Part shown: positions 1-7,357 of the stretch, piece after piece | How positions within the stretch are numbered: position 1 is the first letter of the stretch | Layout: each line of letters begins with the position of its first letter | Assembly (NCBI RefSeq): GCF_014196115.1 | Contig: NZ_JACIDB010000001.1 | Location: 186,001 to 250,000 of the forward strand | Source of the DNA: Sphingomonas aquatilis | Lineage (GTDB): Bacteria > Pseudomonadota > Alphaproteobacteria > Sphingomonadales > Sphingomonadaceae | Length of the DNA: 64,000 nucleotides | Direction of reading: 5' to 3' | The notes under the pieces: model-generated | Databases searched by the model: none | Told to the model about the DNA's origin: nothing | The model's input: the letters and a program-made list of their open reading frames with translations, nothing else | Program-made: the position numbers and the translations under genes

Positions 1-524
1 TCGGCACGATGGCGATCGCCTTGGGCCAATTGTTCGGCATGACGATCATCGTCACCGCCGGATCGGACGCCAAATGCGCCCGCGCGCTGGACCTCGGCGC
101 GGCGCATGCGATCAATTATAAGACCGAAGATTTCGTCGAACGCGTGAAGGCGATCACCGACGGCAAGGGCGTCACCGCGGTCATCGACATGGTCGGCGGC
201 GACTATGTGCCACGCAACCTGCAATGCCTCGCCGACGACGGCCGCCACGTCTCGATCGCGGTACAGGGCGGCCCGACCGCGACGATCCCGATCTTCGAGA
301 TCATGCGCCGCCGCCTGACGCTGACCGGATCGACGCTGCGCCCGCGCGACACTGCGTTCAAGACGCTGGTCGCCGACGAAATCGCGCGCACCGTCTGGCC
401 GCACGTCGAGGCGGGCCGCCTGCGTCCGGTGATCGACAAGGTCTTCCCGCTGGCCGACGCCGCCGCAGCGCATGCGCGAATGGAAGAGGGCGACCATGTG
501 GGCAAGATCGTGCTGACGGTGTGA
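1..524 (+). CDS. NAD(P)H:quinone oxidoreductase, C-terminal part (partial at window edge)
   Basis: The reading frame is open to the left edge, so only the last ~174 residues are present. The first visible residues (GTMAIALGQLFG, then TIIVTAGSDAKCARALDLGAAHAI) match the nucleotide-binding Rossmann part of zinc-independent medium-chain dehydrogenases of the QOR/PIG3 type. These reduce quinones or enones with NADPH in the cytosol. The tail, with a PVIDKVFPLADAAAAHARMEEGDHVGKIVL-like pattern, is typical of the family C-terminus. The true start lies outside the window; an ATG at 9 is internal. A paired palindromic repeat follows the stop. Confidence 0.88.
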   Translation, partial: GTMAIALGQLFGMTIIVTAGSDAKCARALDLGAAHAINYKTEDFVERVKAITDGKGVTAVIDMVGGDYVPRNLQCLADDGRHVSIAVQGGPTATIPIFEIMRRRLTLTGSTLRPRDTAFKTLVADEIARTVWPHVEAGRLRPVIDKVFPLADAAAAHARMEEGDHVGKIVLTV

Positions 525-561
525 GGAGGCTGCACATGGACGCCCCAGGCGTAAGGCCCCC

Positions 562-645
562 GTCACCCCGGACTTGATCCGGGGTCCCGCTGTTGCCCAC
601 AGATAAAGAAGAAGCGGGATCCCGGCTCAAGGCCGGGATCCCGGC
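562..645. repeat. Family A paired palindrome (GTCACCCCGG type)
   Basis: Two inverted copies of a unit beginning GTCACCCCGGACTTGATCC and reading into GGGGTCCCGC face each other across a short spacer with GAAGCGGGATCCC in the right arm. The pair sits between the quinone oxidoreductase stop and trcR. Similar pairs occur at 1451, 7236, 12735 and 40814. Confidence 0.8.
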
Positions 646-764
646 GAGAAAACCGCGCAATTCCACCACACGCCTTGCCCTTCGCGTGCGCGTACCGTAC
701 ATCGAAGGGTGCAGCAGGCCGCTCCGGATGGGGCGGCCCTATTTATTTCCGACGGAGTTTTCCC

Positions 765-1442
765 GTGGCCCAGCCGCTCATGCCCCATGCGACCGCTTCC
801 TGGCTGGTCGACAACACCTCGCTGTCGTTCGATCAGATCGCGGACTTCTGCGGTCTCCACATCCTCGAAGTGCAGGCGATCGCCGACGACACCGCTGCGA
901 CCAAGCTGACCGGCCGCGATCCGGTGCGTGCGCACGAGCTGACGCAGGACGAAATCGACAAGGGCCAGGCCGACCCCGCCTATCGCCTGAAGATGATCAA
1001 GGGCCCCGAGCAGGTCCGCCGCACCAAGGGCCCGCGCTACACGCCGGTGTCGAAGCGTCAGGACAAGCCCGATGGCATCGCCTGGATCATCCGCAACCAT
1101 CCGGAAATCACCGATGGCGCGATCAGCAACCTGATCGGCACCACCCGCACGACGATCGCGGCGATCCGCGATCGCAGCCATTGGAACATCGCCAACATCA
1201 CGCCCAAGGACCCGGTGACGCTGGGCCTGACGACGCAGCGCGAACTCGACGCCGCGGTCGCCAAGGCATCGAAGGGCACGGGCGAAGCCGCCCCGGCCGA
1301 CACCCGCCTGGAAGGCGACCGCGAGGCGCTGATCGCTTCGCTCCGCGCCGAGCGCGACGCGGCGAACCGCGAGGTCGACTCGTACGAGAACGATCCGGCA
1401 GCGGCCGCACAGGCGCTGTTCCAGGATCCGTTCAAGCGCTGA
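765..1442 (+). CDS. trcR: TrcR/DUF1013 family regulator
   Basis: This 225-residue protein matches the alphaproteobacterial DUF1013 family, annotated as cell-cycle transcriptional regulator TrcR. The core TASWLVDNTSLSFDQIADFC followed by a LHILEVQAIADD segment, and a later PEITDGAISNLIGTT helix-turn-helix-like stretch, are characteristic. The C-terminus (about residues 160-225) is charged and probably coiled-coil. I choose GTG at 765 because GGAG lies 8 nt upstream and the protein then begins MAQPLMPHATASW as in relatives. The longer frame from 675 would translate repeat-derived DNA. The regulatory role is known only from family annotation; the DNA target is not evident from the sequence. Confidence 0.82.
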   Translation: MAQPLMPHATASWLVDNTSLSFDQIADFCGLHILEVQAIADDTAATKLTGRDPVRAHELTQDEIDKGQADPAYRLKMIKGPEQVRRTKGPRYTPVSKRQDKPDGIAWIIRNHPEITDGAISNLIGTTRTTIAAIRDRSHWNIANITPKDPVTLGLTTQRELDAAVAKASKGTGEAAPADTRLEGDREALIASLRAERDAANREVDSYENDPAAAAQALFQDPFKR

Positions 1443-1450
1443 TCTAGCCC

Positions 1451-1532
1451 GTCACCCCGGCCGAAGAGCCGGGGTCCCGCTTCTGCGAGCGGCCTGAAAA
1501 GAAGCGGGACCCCGGGTCGAGCCCGGGGTGAC
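1451..1532. repeat. Family A paired palindrome
   Basis: GTCACCCCGGCC...GCCGGGGTCCCGCTT is followed after a short spacer by AAGCGGGACCCCGG...CCGGGGTGAC, forming a long inverted pair in the convergent gap between trcR and the SMP-30 gene. It may also act as a bidirectional transcription stop. Confidence 0.8.
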
Positions 1533-1562
1533 GATCATGATGGGCGGTTCGCTCTGCCCCCC

Positions 1563-2429
1563 TCACACCACTGCGGGCGTCACCGCTACGCCCGCCACGC
1601 CCGGATCGAAGGCGAACAGATTCCCCGCCTCGGGCTGCTCGGCCAGCGCCGCCGCATCCAGCCCCTTGCGCGCGCTCGTTGCGTAGGCCGTGCGCAGATC
1701 GGGCCCGCCGAACGCGATCTTGGTGATGTTCGACGCCGGCATTTGCACCGTCCCCATCAGCTGACCCGCGGGATCGTAGCGGCGGACACCCCAGCCGCCC
1801 CACAAAGCGACCCACAGGCACCCGTCCGCGTCCGCGACCGATCCGTCGGGCCAGCCCGCCCCCTCCTCGATCGTGACGAAGCGCTCTTCCGGCCCCAGCG
1901 TGCCGTCGTCGCGGATCGCCGCGCGCCAGATCGTCTTGCCCAGCGTATCGGTGTGGTAGAGCGTCGATCCATGCACCGCCGGCCCGTTGGTGATCGTCAC
2001 GGCCGGCAGACCGCTGCATCGGATCGCGCCGCCGTGATGCGCGAACAGCCGACCGGTATCGGCGCTCTCGCCATCGTCCATCGTCCCGAACCAGATGCGG
2101 CCGTGCGAATCGGTTGCCGCATCGTTCAGCCGGTTGTGCGTCGGATGGCCATCGGGCGTGGCATGCGGGCGGAAGGTGCCGTCGGCGGGATCGAAGCGAT
2201 ACAGGCCGCTCTGCAACCCGGCGATCATGCCACCGTCCATGGCGGGCAATACCCAGCCGACCTGCTCGGGCGCGTCCCAGCGATGCGCGGTGCCGGTCGC
2301 CGGATCGAAGCGGTGGACGTGGCGCTGCTTGATGTCGACGAACCACAGGGCGGCGTCGCGGCCGATCCACACCGGGCCCTCGCCCAGCGTTGCCTGGACC
2401 GGCAGGACGGATCGAACATCATGGTGCAT
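1563..2429 (-). CDS. SMP-30/gluconolactonase family lactonase
   Basis: This 288-residue six-bladed beta-propeller belongs to the SMP-30/Gluconolaconase/LRE family, which hydrolyses sugar lactones using a divalent metal. Family metal-site features are visible: Glu17 in LGEGPVW, an Asn in the ITNGPAV loop and an Asp in SVADADGCLW. A DSHGRIWFGTMDD blade motif is also typical. There is no signal peptide, so it is cytosolic. The start MHHDVRS has a GAGG about 12 nt upstream. It lies just upstream of the histidine kinase gene on the same strand but with a 59-bp gap, and I see no reason to place it in that operon. Substrate sugar is unknown. A second family member lies at 56270. Confidence 0.85.
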   Translation of the reverse strand: MHHDVRSVLPVQATLGEGPVWIGRDAALWFVDIKQRHVHRFDPATGTAHRWDAPEQVGWVLPAMDGGMIAGLQSGLYRFDPADGTFRPHATPDGHPTHNRLNDAATDSHGRIWFGTMDDGESADTGRLFAHHGGAIRCSGLPAVTITNGPAVHGSTLYHTDTLGKTIWRAAIRDDGTLGPEERFVTIEEGAGWPDGSVADADGCLWVALWGGWGVRRYDPAGQLMGTVQMPASNITKIAFGGPDLRTAYATSARKGLDAAALAEQPEAGNLFAFDPGVAGVAVTPAVV

Positions 2430-2488
2430 CGGGAATCATCCTCTCGTCTGTCCCGCGCACCATTCCCGCTCGCGCGGCCGGCGTCTAG

Positions 2489-3856
2489 TCAGACAAATGC
2501 ACGCGCCGGCAGGGAAACCCGCGCGACGAGGCCACCGCCCTCGCGGGCATCCAGCGTCAACGCGCCGCCATGCAGGCTGGCCAGCTCGCGCACGATCGCC
2601 AGGCCGAAGCCGTGGCCTTCGCCGCGTTCGTCCAGCCGCACGCCCGCCTGGGTGACGCGGCTGCGCTCTTCTTCGGGAATGCCGGGGCCGTCGTCGGTGA
2701 CGGTCAGCACCAGCCGCCGCGCATCCGCCGGGTCGAGCGATGCGGACGCCTGCACCATGCTGCGGGCATGCTGCGCAGCATTGTCGAGCAGATTGCCGAG
2801 CAGTTCGTCGAAATCCTGCGGCTCGATCGCCGCGACTGGATCGCCGCGGACGTCGGCGGTGATCGCCAGACCACGGTCGCCGTGCAGCCGCCCAATCGCC
2901 TGCACCAGATCATCGACCGCGGGGCGCACCGCGGTGCTGGCGCGCGTATCGACCACACCGGCACGGGCACGGGCGAGGTGATGGCGGATCGTCGCGTCGA
3001 TCCGCTCGACCTGCGCGGCCCCCTCCGCATCTGCGCGGAGCCGCAACGCCAGCGTTGCGACCGGCGTCTTCAGCGCATGGGCGAGGTTGGCGGCGGACTG
3101 GCGCGCGGTGGCGAGCGCCTGCGCGCGATCCGCGGCGAGCGCATTGAGTTCGGCGGCAAGGCCCTGCAGCTCGACGGGCTGGTCCTCATCGACCCGCTCC
3201 GCTTCGCCCGCGCGGATCGCGGCGAGCTGCGCGCGCAGTCGGGCGAGCGGCTTCAGTCCCAGCCGCAGCTGCACCAGCGTCGCCGTCGCGAGCAGTCCGG
3301 CGAGGATCGCCAGCGCGGCGAGCAACGGCACCAGCGCCTCGCGCAGCGGCCGCGCGATCACCCCGCGCGGCGCGGCGGCGATCAGCGTCACCGGGCCGCT
3401 GCGCGTCGTCAGCACCAGCCGTCGCGCATGCAGGCGCACGCCGCTGGCATCGGTGCCGTCCACGCCCTGCGGCCCTCCATCCGGCAGCGGCGCCGCGCCC
3501 GGTGGTGGCGGACCGGGCGGTCCCGGCAGGCGCGGGCCGGGCCGCGCGGCGTCGGGCCGGGGCACGAACCGGTCGGTCGAGCCGATGGCGCCGCCCGGCG
3601 CCTCGATCCGCCACAACCAGTCGCGCCCCGCGTCCAGCGCCCCCTGTCGCTGCGCCAGGGCCGCGCGATCGACCCGGCCGTCGCCATCGACGACGCTCGC
3701 CATCAACGCGATTTCGGCATCCAGCCGCCGGTCGATGCCTTCGGTGACGACGCGCTCCAGCACGCCCGCGATCGCCCAGCCGGCGATGCCCAGCGCCGCC
3801 AGGATCGCCACCGCCGACAACAGCAGCATCCGTCCCTGCAACGACCGCGGCATCAT
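2489..3856 (-). CDS. Sensor histidine kinase with proline-rich periplasmic domain
   Basis: This 455-residue inner-membrane kinase partners the response regulator just upstream. It has an N-terminal membrane segment (LLLSAVAILAALGIAGWAIAG), a periplasmic domain of ~140 residues, a second membrane segment (LVPLLAALAILAGLLATATL), a HAMP-like linker, a HisKA motif (NLAHALKTPVATL, phospho-acceptor His), an N box (DELLGNLLDNAAQHA), and G boxes (DDGPGIPEEE, GHGFGLAIV). The periplasmic part contains a run rich in Pro/Gly (PGPRLPGPPGPPPPG). I choose ATG at 3856 because its ATGA overlaps the regulator stop by 4 nt; a GTG at 3871 is the alternative. The overall order resembles QseC/PhoQ-like kinases. 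The signal is unknown. Confidence 0.9.
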   Translation of the reverse strand: MMPRSLQGRMLLLSAVAILAALGIAGWAIAGVLERVVTEGIDRRLDAEIALMASVVDGDGRVDRAALAQRQGALDAGRDWLWRIEAPGGAIGSTDRFVPRPDAARPGPRLPGPPGPPPPGAAPLPDGGPQGVDGTDASGVRLHARRLVLTTRSGPVTLIAAAPRGVIARPLREALVPLLAALAILAGLLATATLVQLRLGLKPLARLRAQLAAIRAGEAERVDEDQPVELQGLAAELNALAADRAQALATARQSAANLAHALKTPVATLALRLRADAEGAAQVERIDATIRHHLARARAGVVDTRASTAVRPAVDDLVQAIGRLHGDRGLAITADVRGDPVAAIEPQDFDELLGNLLDNAAQHARSMVQASASLDPADARRLVLTVTDDGPGIPEEERSRVTQAGVRLDERGEGHGFGLAIVRELASLHGGALTLDAREGGGLVARVSLPARAFV

Positions 3857-4521
3857 GATCCGCCGCCGCACGTCAGCCGATACCCGCGCCCGCGGATCGT
3901 CTCGATCCGGTCGGCGCCGATCTTACGACGCAGCCGGCCGACGATGACCTCCAGGCTGTTCGAATCGACATCGGCATCGCCTTCGTAGACGCGCTCGAGC
4001 AGGTCGAGCCGCTCGATCACCGCCTCCTTGCGCAGCATCAGCGCCGACAGCACGCGCCATTCGAACGCGGTCAGCTTCAGTGGCAGGCCGTCGAGCTCGA
4101 AATGCCCGATGTGCGTATCGAACGACAAGGGCCCGCAGGTCAGCACCGGCTGCGCATGGCCGGCAGCGCGGCGGACCAGCGCGCGCAGCCGCATCATCAG
4201 TTCCTCGACGCGGAACGGCTTGACCAGATAATCGTCGGCGCCCGCCTTGAACCCGGCGACCTTGTCCGACCAGCCATCGCGCGCGGTCAGGATCAGCACC
4301 GGCAGCGCGCGCCCCGCCGCGCGCCATTCGCGCAAGACCGTGATGCCGTCCTTACCGGCGAGGCCCAGGTCGAGCACCGCCGCGTCATAGGCTTCGGTCT
4401 CGCCCAGATGCGCGGCGTCGATGCCGTCGGCGATCAAGTCGACCGCGCAATGTTCGGCCCGCAGCGCGCGCGCGATCGCGGGGCCCAGTTCGTCATCGTC
4501 CTCGACCAGCAATATCCGCAT
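3853..4521 (-). CDS. OmpR/PhoB-family response regulator
   Basis: This 222-residue two-domain regulator has a receiver domain with acidic pocket VEDDDELG, phospho-acceptor Asp in AAVLDLGLAGKDG, the ILTARD switch region and Lys in LVKPF. These are followed by a winged-helix DNA-binding domain ending in VGRLRRKIGADRIETIRGRGYRL. It is the first gene of a two-gene operon with the kinase, whose ATG overlaps its TGA. I start at ATG 4521 (MRILLVEDD); an in-frame GTG at 4533 would add four residues. It is divergent from the proline-rich protein gene at 4632, a likely target. Related systems include QseB and PhoP. Confidence 0.92.
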   Translation of the reverse strand: MRILLVEDDDELGPAIARALRAEHCAVDLIADGIDAAHLGETEAYDAAVLDLGLAGKDGITVLREWRAAGRALPVLILTARDGWSDKVAGFKAGADDYLVKPFRVEELMMRLRALVRRAAGHAQPVLTCGPLSFDTHIGHFELDGLPLKLTAFEWRVLSALMLRKEAVIERLDLLERVYEGDADVDSNSLEVIVGRLRRKIGADRIETIRGRGYRLTCGGGS

Positions 4522-4557
4522 GACACCCGTCACCTATGGCCCCTGCCTAAACCGAAA

Positions 4558-4575
4558 CTGAACCGCATGGTTCAG
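4558..4575. promoter_or_regulatory. Inverted repeat in divergent intergenic region (candidate operator)
   Basis: CTGAACC-GCAT-GGTTCAG is a perfect 7-4-7 inverted repeat in the 110-bp gap between the response regulator and the divergent proline-rich gene. Its position suits an operator for this regulator, but OmpR-type proteins usually bind direct repeats, so the assignment is inferred. Confidence 0.4.
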
Positions 4576-4631
4576 CGGGCGTCGGCTGCGAATCGGTAGA
4601 ACCCCCTCATCGACCCCCAAGGAGACGACAG

Positions 4632-5384
4632 ATGGGTAGGTTCACGAAGCGTATGAAGGAAAAACTGACGCTGGAGCATCGCCAATGGGCGGCGCTGGGC
4701 GCAGTGGTGGTGCTCGCCGCGAGCGCGGGCGGCGCCGGCGCGATGGCGATGACGCGGCCGTCGATCGAAATGGCGCCGACCGTCGCCACGCCGATCGCCA
4801 AGCTCGCCTCGAGCAGCGGCATTGTCACGGTGAAGGGCCGCGTCGCCGAGGTGTTCGGCAACCGCATCGTCGTGCAGGACGGCAGCGGCCGCGCGATGAT
4901 CGACGCCGGACCCGATGGCGCGAGCAACCTCACCACCGGCGCGCCGGTGATGGTGCAGGGCCGCTACGACCAGGGCCAGCTGCGGGCGCAATTCCTCGTC
5001 GGCCCGAATGGTGCGGTCGAGGCGGTCGGTCCGGCGCACCCGCCGCACGGCCCCGGCGCACCGCCCCCGCCTCCGGGCGCTGGCTCTGCCGGCCCGCCGC
5101 CGCCCCCGCCGGGTGCCGCCCCCGCCGGTGCGCCCCCGCCGCCGCCGCCCGGCACTAGCCCTGCCGGAGCCGGTCCGACCGGCGCACCGCCGCCGCCGCC
5201 TGCCGGCGCGAACGGTGTCGCCCCGCCGCCCCCGCCGCCGGGTGGAGCGGGCGCTCCGCCGGCTGCTGGCGCCCCGGTGCCGCCGCCCGCAGGCGCCCCG
5301 GTGCCTCCGCCCGCAGGCGCTCGTCTGCCGGCCCCCGCGGCAGGCGCGCCCACCGCGCCGCCGCCCGCCGCTCCGGCGCGCTGA
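4632..5384 (+). CDS. Membrane-anchored OB-fold protein with long proline-rich tail
   Basis: No named family is certain. The 250-residue protein has a basic N-terminus, one membrane segment or uncleaved signal (AALGAVVVLAASAGGAGAMAM, about residues 20-40), then a ~75-residue small beta domain (VTVKGRVAEVFGNRIVVQDG, with GAPVMVQGRYDQGQLRAQFL) that resembles bacterial OB-folds such as BOF or DUF5666. The last ~110 residues are almost wholly Pro, Gly and Ala in repeats such as GAPPPPPPG and GAPVPPPA. A good AAGGAGA ribosome site lies ~6 nt upstream. It is divergent from a two-component operon and is probably regulated by it. The protein is likely periplasmic or envelope-spanning; function unknown. 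Confidence 0.75.
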   Translation: MGRFTKRMKEKLTLEHRQWAALGAVVVLAASAGGAGAMAMTRPSIEMAPTVATPIAKLASSSGIVTVKGRVAEVFGNRIVVQDGSGRAMIDAGPDGASNLTTGAPVMVQGRYDQGQLRAQFLVGPNGAVEAVGPAHPPHGPGAPPPPPGAGSAGPPPPPPGAAPAGAPPPPPPGTSPAGAGPTGAPPPPPAGANGVAPPPPPPGGAGAPPAAGAPVPPPAGAPVPPPAGARLPAPAAGAPTAPPPAAPAR

Positions 5385-5390
5385 TCTGAC

Positions 5391-5423
5391 GAGCCGGCTG
5401 CCCTTATGGGTGGCCGGCTTTTC
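5391..5423 (+). terminator. Rho-independent-like terminator
   Basis: AGCCGGC and GCCGGCT arms separated by ~14 nt are followed by TTTT just downstream of the proline-rich gene stop. Confidence 0.75.
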
Positions 5424-5428
5424 CTATG

Positions 5429-5561
5429 GTCACGCAAAGACGCGAAGACGCGACGATGGCGCGTTCCGGGCTACGCTCGACCCTGCCCATCGGATCGTGA
5501 CGGAAACGGCCGCGCGTGCGGCAGGCGCGCCCCCTTCGCGTCTTAGCGTCTTCGCGTGACC
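5429..5561. repeat. Family F inverted pair (CGCGAAGACGCG type)
   Basis: Arms GGTCACGCAAAGACGCGAAG and CTTAGCGTCTTCGCGTGACC are inverted around an ~85-bp spacer. Similar pairs lie at 29539 and 58733. Confidence 0.75.
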
Positions 5562-5591
5562 AAATGGCCGTCACGCGAATCCCAGACGGCT

Positions 5592-6209
5592 TTACCCCGC
5601 GGCGACCGCCGCATCGTCCAGCGCCGCCGCGCGGACCAGCGCCTCGCGGCTCGCCAACCGGCCCGCATATTCCTCGAACGCCGCGCGCTTGGGCAGTGAC
5701 CCGAATTGCAGCCCCCACATTACCTGCGCCCCGACATAGACGTCCGCGGCGGTGAAGCGATCGCCGGCGATATACGGATGCGCCGCGACCGCGCGCTCCA
5801 GCACGTCAACCATGCGATCGTAATTGCCGTATCCCGCCATCCGCTGCTGCTCCGCGGTCGGCGCGACGCCCATCGATCGGTTGGTGATCGCCTGCTCGGC
5901 CGGCCCGGCGGCGAAGAACAACCAGCGGTAATAATCCGCGCGCTCGTCATCGGTCGGCGCCAGACCCGCGTCCGGAAAGGCGTCGGCGCAATAGGCGCAG
6001 ATCGCCGCGCCTTCGGTCACCACATGGCCGCGATGGACGATCGCGGGCACCTTGGCCATCGGGTTGATCGACCGATACGGCTCGGCCTTCATCGTCGTCG
6101 CATAATCGAGCAGCACGACGTCATAAGGCGCGCCGGTTTCCTCGAGCATCCAGCGCGCGATCCGGCCGCGCGACATCGGGTTGGTGTAGAGCGTCAGATC
6201 GGCGGGCAT
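5592..6209 (-). CDS. Glutathione S-transferase family protein
   Basis: This 205-residue cytosolic protein begins with a thioredoxin-like domain (LTLYTNPMSRGRIARWMLEE). Its Pro in MAKVPAIV is the cis-Pro that contacts glutathione and its EGAAICAYCADAFPD is the family Glu-Ser-like region. An all-helical C-terminal domain follows. The Ser in NPMSRGR occupies the position of the catalytic Ser/Tyr. AAGGA precedes the start. The dienelactone hydrolase gene lies 11 bp upstream on the same strand, so the two are probably co-transcribed and may act on the same class of electrophilic compounds. Substrate unknown. Confidence 0.88.
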   Translation of the reverse strand: MPADLTLYTNPMSRGRIARWMLEETGAPYDVVLLDYATTMKAEPYRSINPMAKVPAIVHRGHVVTEGAAICAYCADAFPDAGLAPTDDERADYYRWLFFAAGPAEQAITNRSMGVAPTAEQQRMAGYGNYDRMVDVLERAVAAHPYIAGDRFTAADVYVGAQVMWGLQFGSLPKRAAFEEYAGRLASREALVRAAALDDAAVAAG

Positions 6210-6220
6210 CGGGCGTTCCT

Positions 6221-7078
6221 TCAGAGCTGCTTGCGGAACAGGTCAAGCATCCGGCCCCAGGCGCGTTCGGCCTGCGGTTGGTTGTAGACCTTGCTGTCGA
6301 TGACGCACCAGCCGTGCATCGCGTCGGCATAGACCTGGATCTCCGCCGGTCGCTTCGCCGCGGCGAAGGCGTCGCGCAGCACGGTCTTGTCGTTGGGGCT
6401 GCGGGCATCGTCGTTGCTGGCGATTGCGATCAGGTAGCCGCCGGCAAGCTTCGGGATCAGCCGGTGCGGGCTGTCCGCCGCCTCGCTGACGAGGCCGGCG
6501 CCATGGAAGGATGCGCCGGCATGCACGCGGTTCGGCACCGCGGCGGCGGTGCGCAGCACCATCGGCCCGCCCATGCAATAGCCCGCGCTGCCGATGGGCC
6601 GCTTGGTGTCGACCTCCTTCTGCTTGTCGAGGAAGGTGACGAAGGTCGTCCCGTCGCGCGTTACCGCATCCGCGGTCAGCGCCGCACGCCACGGCATGAT
6701 CTTGTCGCGCACCGCGGGCTGGTCGAACGATTCGCCGGGCTGGACGATCGGCGACTTGGTCGACCGATAGAATTGATTGACGACCAGCACCGCATAGCCT
6801 TCGCCTGCCAGCCGGTCCGCCATCTGCCGGAACGCCGGCCGCAGCCCCATGATGTCGGGCCACATCAGCACGCCGGGATGCTTGCCGCTGGCCGGCGCGG
6901 TGAAATAGGCGTCGCACTGGCCGTCGGGCGTCGTGATCGTGACGTCGCGGCCCTTCACGGGTTTGGCGTCGGCCGAGGTCGGCAGCAACGCCGCCATGCC
7001 CACCGCACCGGCAGACGCGCCCAATTGGCGGCGGGTGAGATGGGTGGCGTTATCGGCTTCGGTGATCTCGTCGCACAT
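6221..7078 (-). CDS. Dienelactone hydrolase family protein with Tat-like signal
   Basis: This 285-residue alpha/beta hydrolase carries an N-terminal TRRQLGASAGAVGMAALL segment ending near SADA, a probable twin-arginine export signal. The nucleophile elbow GYCMGG supplies a Cys, as in dienelactone hydrolases, and the late DAMHGW supplies the His; the acid is probably an Asp in IASNDDARSP. The family cleaves dienelactones and other esters in aromatic catabolism, but the usual chloro-aromatic genes are absent here. It is followed 11 bp later by the GST gene. If the Tat signal is functional it works in the periplasm, which is unusual for the classical enzyme. Confidence 0.85.
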   Translation of the reverse strand: MCDEITEADNATHLTRRQLGASAGAVGMAALLPTSADAKPVKGRDVTITTPDGQCDAYFTAPASGKHPGVLMWPDIMGLRPAFRQMADRLAGEGYAVLVVNQFYRSTKSPIVQPGESFDQPAVRDKIMPWRAALTADAVTRDGTTFVTFLDKQKEVDTKRPIGSAGYCMGGPMVLRTAAAVPNRVHAGASFHGAGLVSEAADSPHRLIPKLAGGYLIAIASNDDARSPNDKTVLRDAFAAAKRPAEIQVYADAMHGWCVIDSKVYNQPQAERAWGRMLDLFRKQL

Positions 7079-7173
7079 GCGGCCTCTCCTGATGTTGTGG
7101 GGAGGCTAATCGAGTGCGGGCCGTGGCTCCAGCCGGAAAAGCGTGTGGACCCAACGCTTTCCTCCACCACCCG

Positions 7174-7199
7174 GTCATTCCCGCCTCCGCAGGGATGAC
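7174..7199. repeat. Family B palindrome (GTCATTCCCG type)
   Basis: GTCATTCCCGCCTCCGCAGGGATGAC forms a single imperfect palindrome between two divergently spaced genes. Longer relatives are at 12541 and 61429. Confidence 0.6.
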
Positions 7200-7235
7200 G
7201 ACAGGTGGGGGAGTGACGGCCGCCCCGCCCACCCC

Positions 7236-7341
7236 GTCACCCCGGACTCGGTCCGGGGTCCACTGAGCCGCAGGGGGATGGTAAGAGGCTCGAACCAACC
7301 CCCTCGCCGCAGAGTGGACCCCGGACCGAGTCCGGGGTGAC
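7236..7341. repeat. Family A paired palindrome
   Basis: GTCACCCCGGACTCGGTCC...GGGGTCCACT and AGTGGACCCCGGACCGAGTCC...GGTGAC face each other across a ~45-bp spacer with its own CCGC/GCGG complementarity. It lies 3' of the aldehyde dehydrogenase gene and is nearly the same as the copy at 12735. Confidence 0.8.
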
Positions 7342-7357
7342 GGAAGGGGAGCAACCC

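Noticed and set aside
1444..2370. 308-codon minus-strand ORF overlapping the SMP-30 gene
   Set aside because: It is another frame of the same region with Arg-rich composition; the SMP-30 frame has the family motifs.
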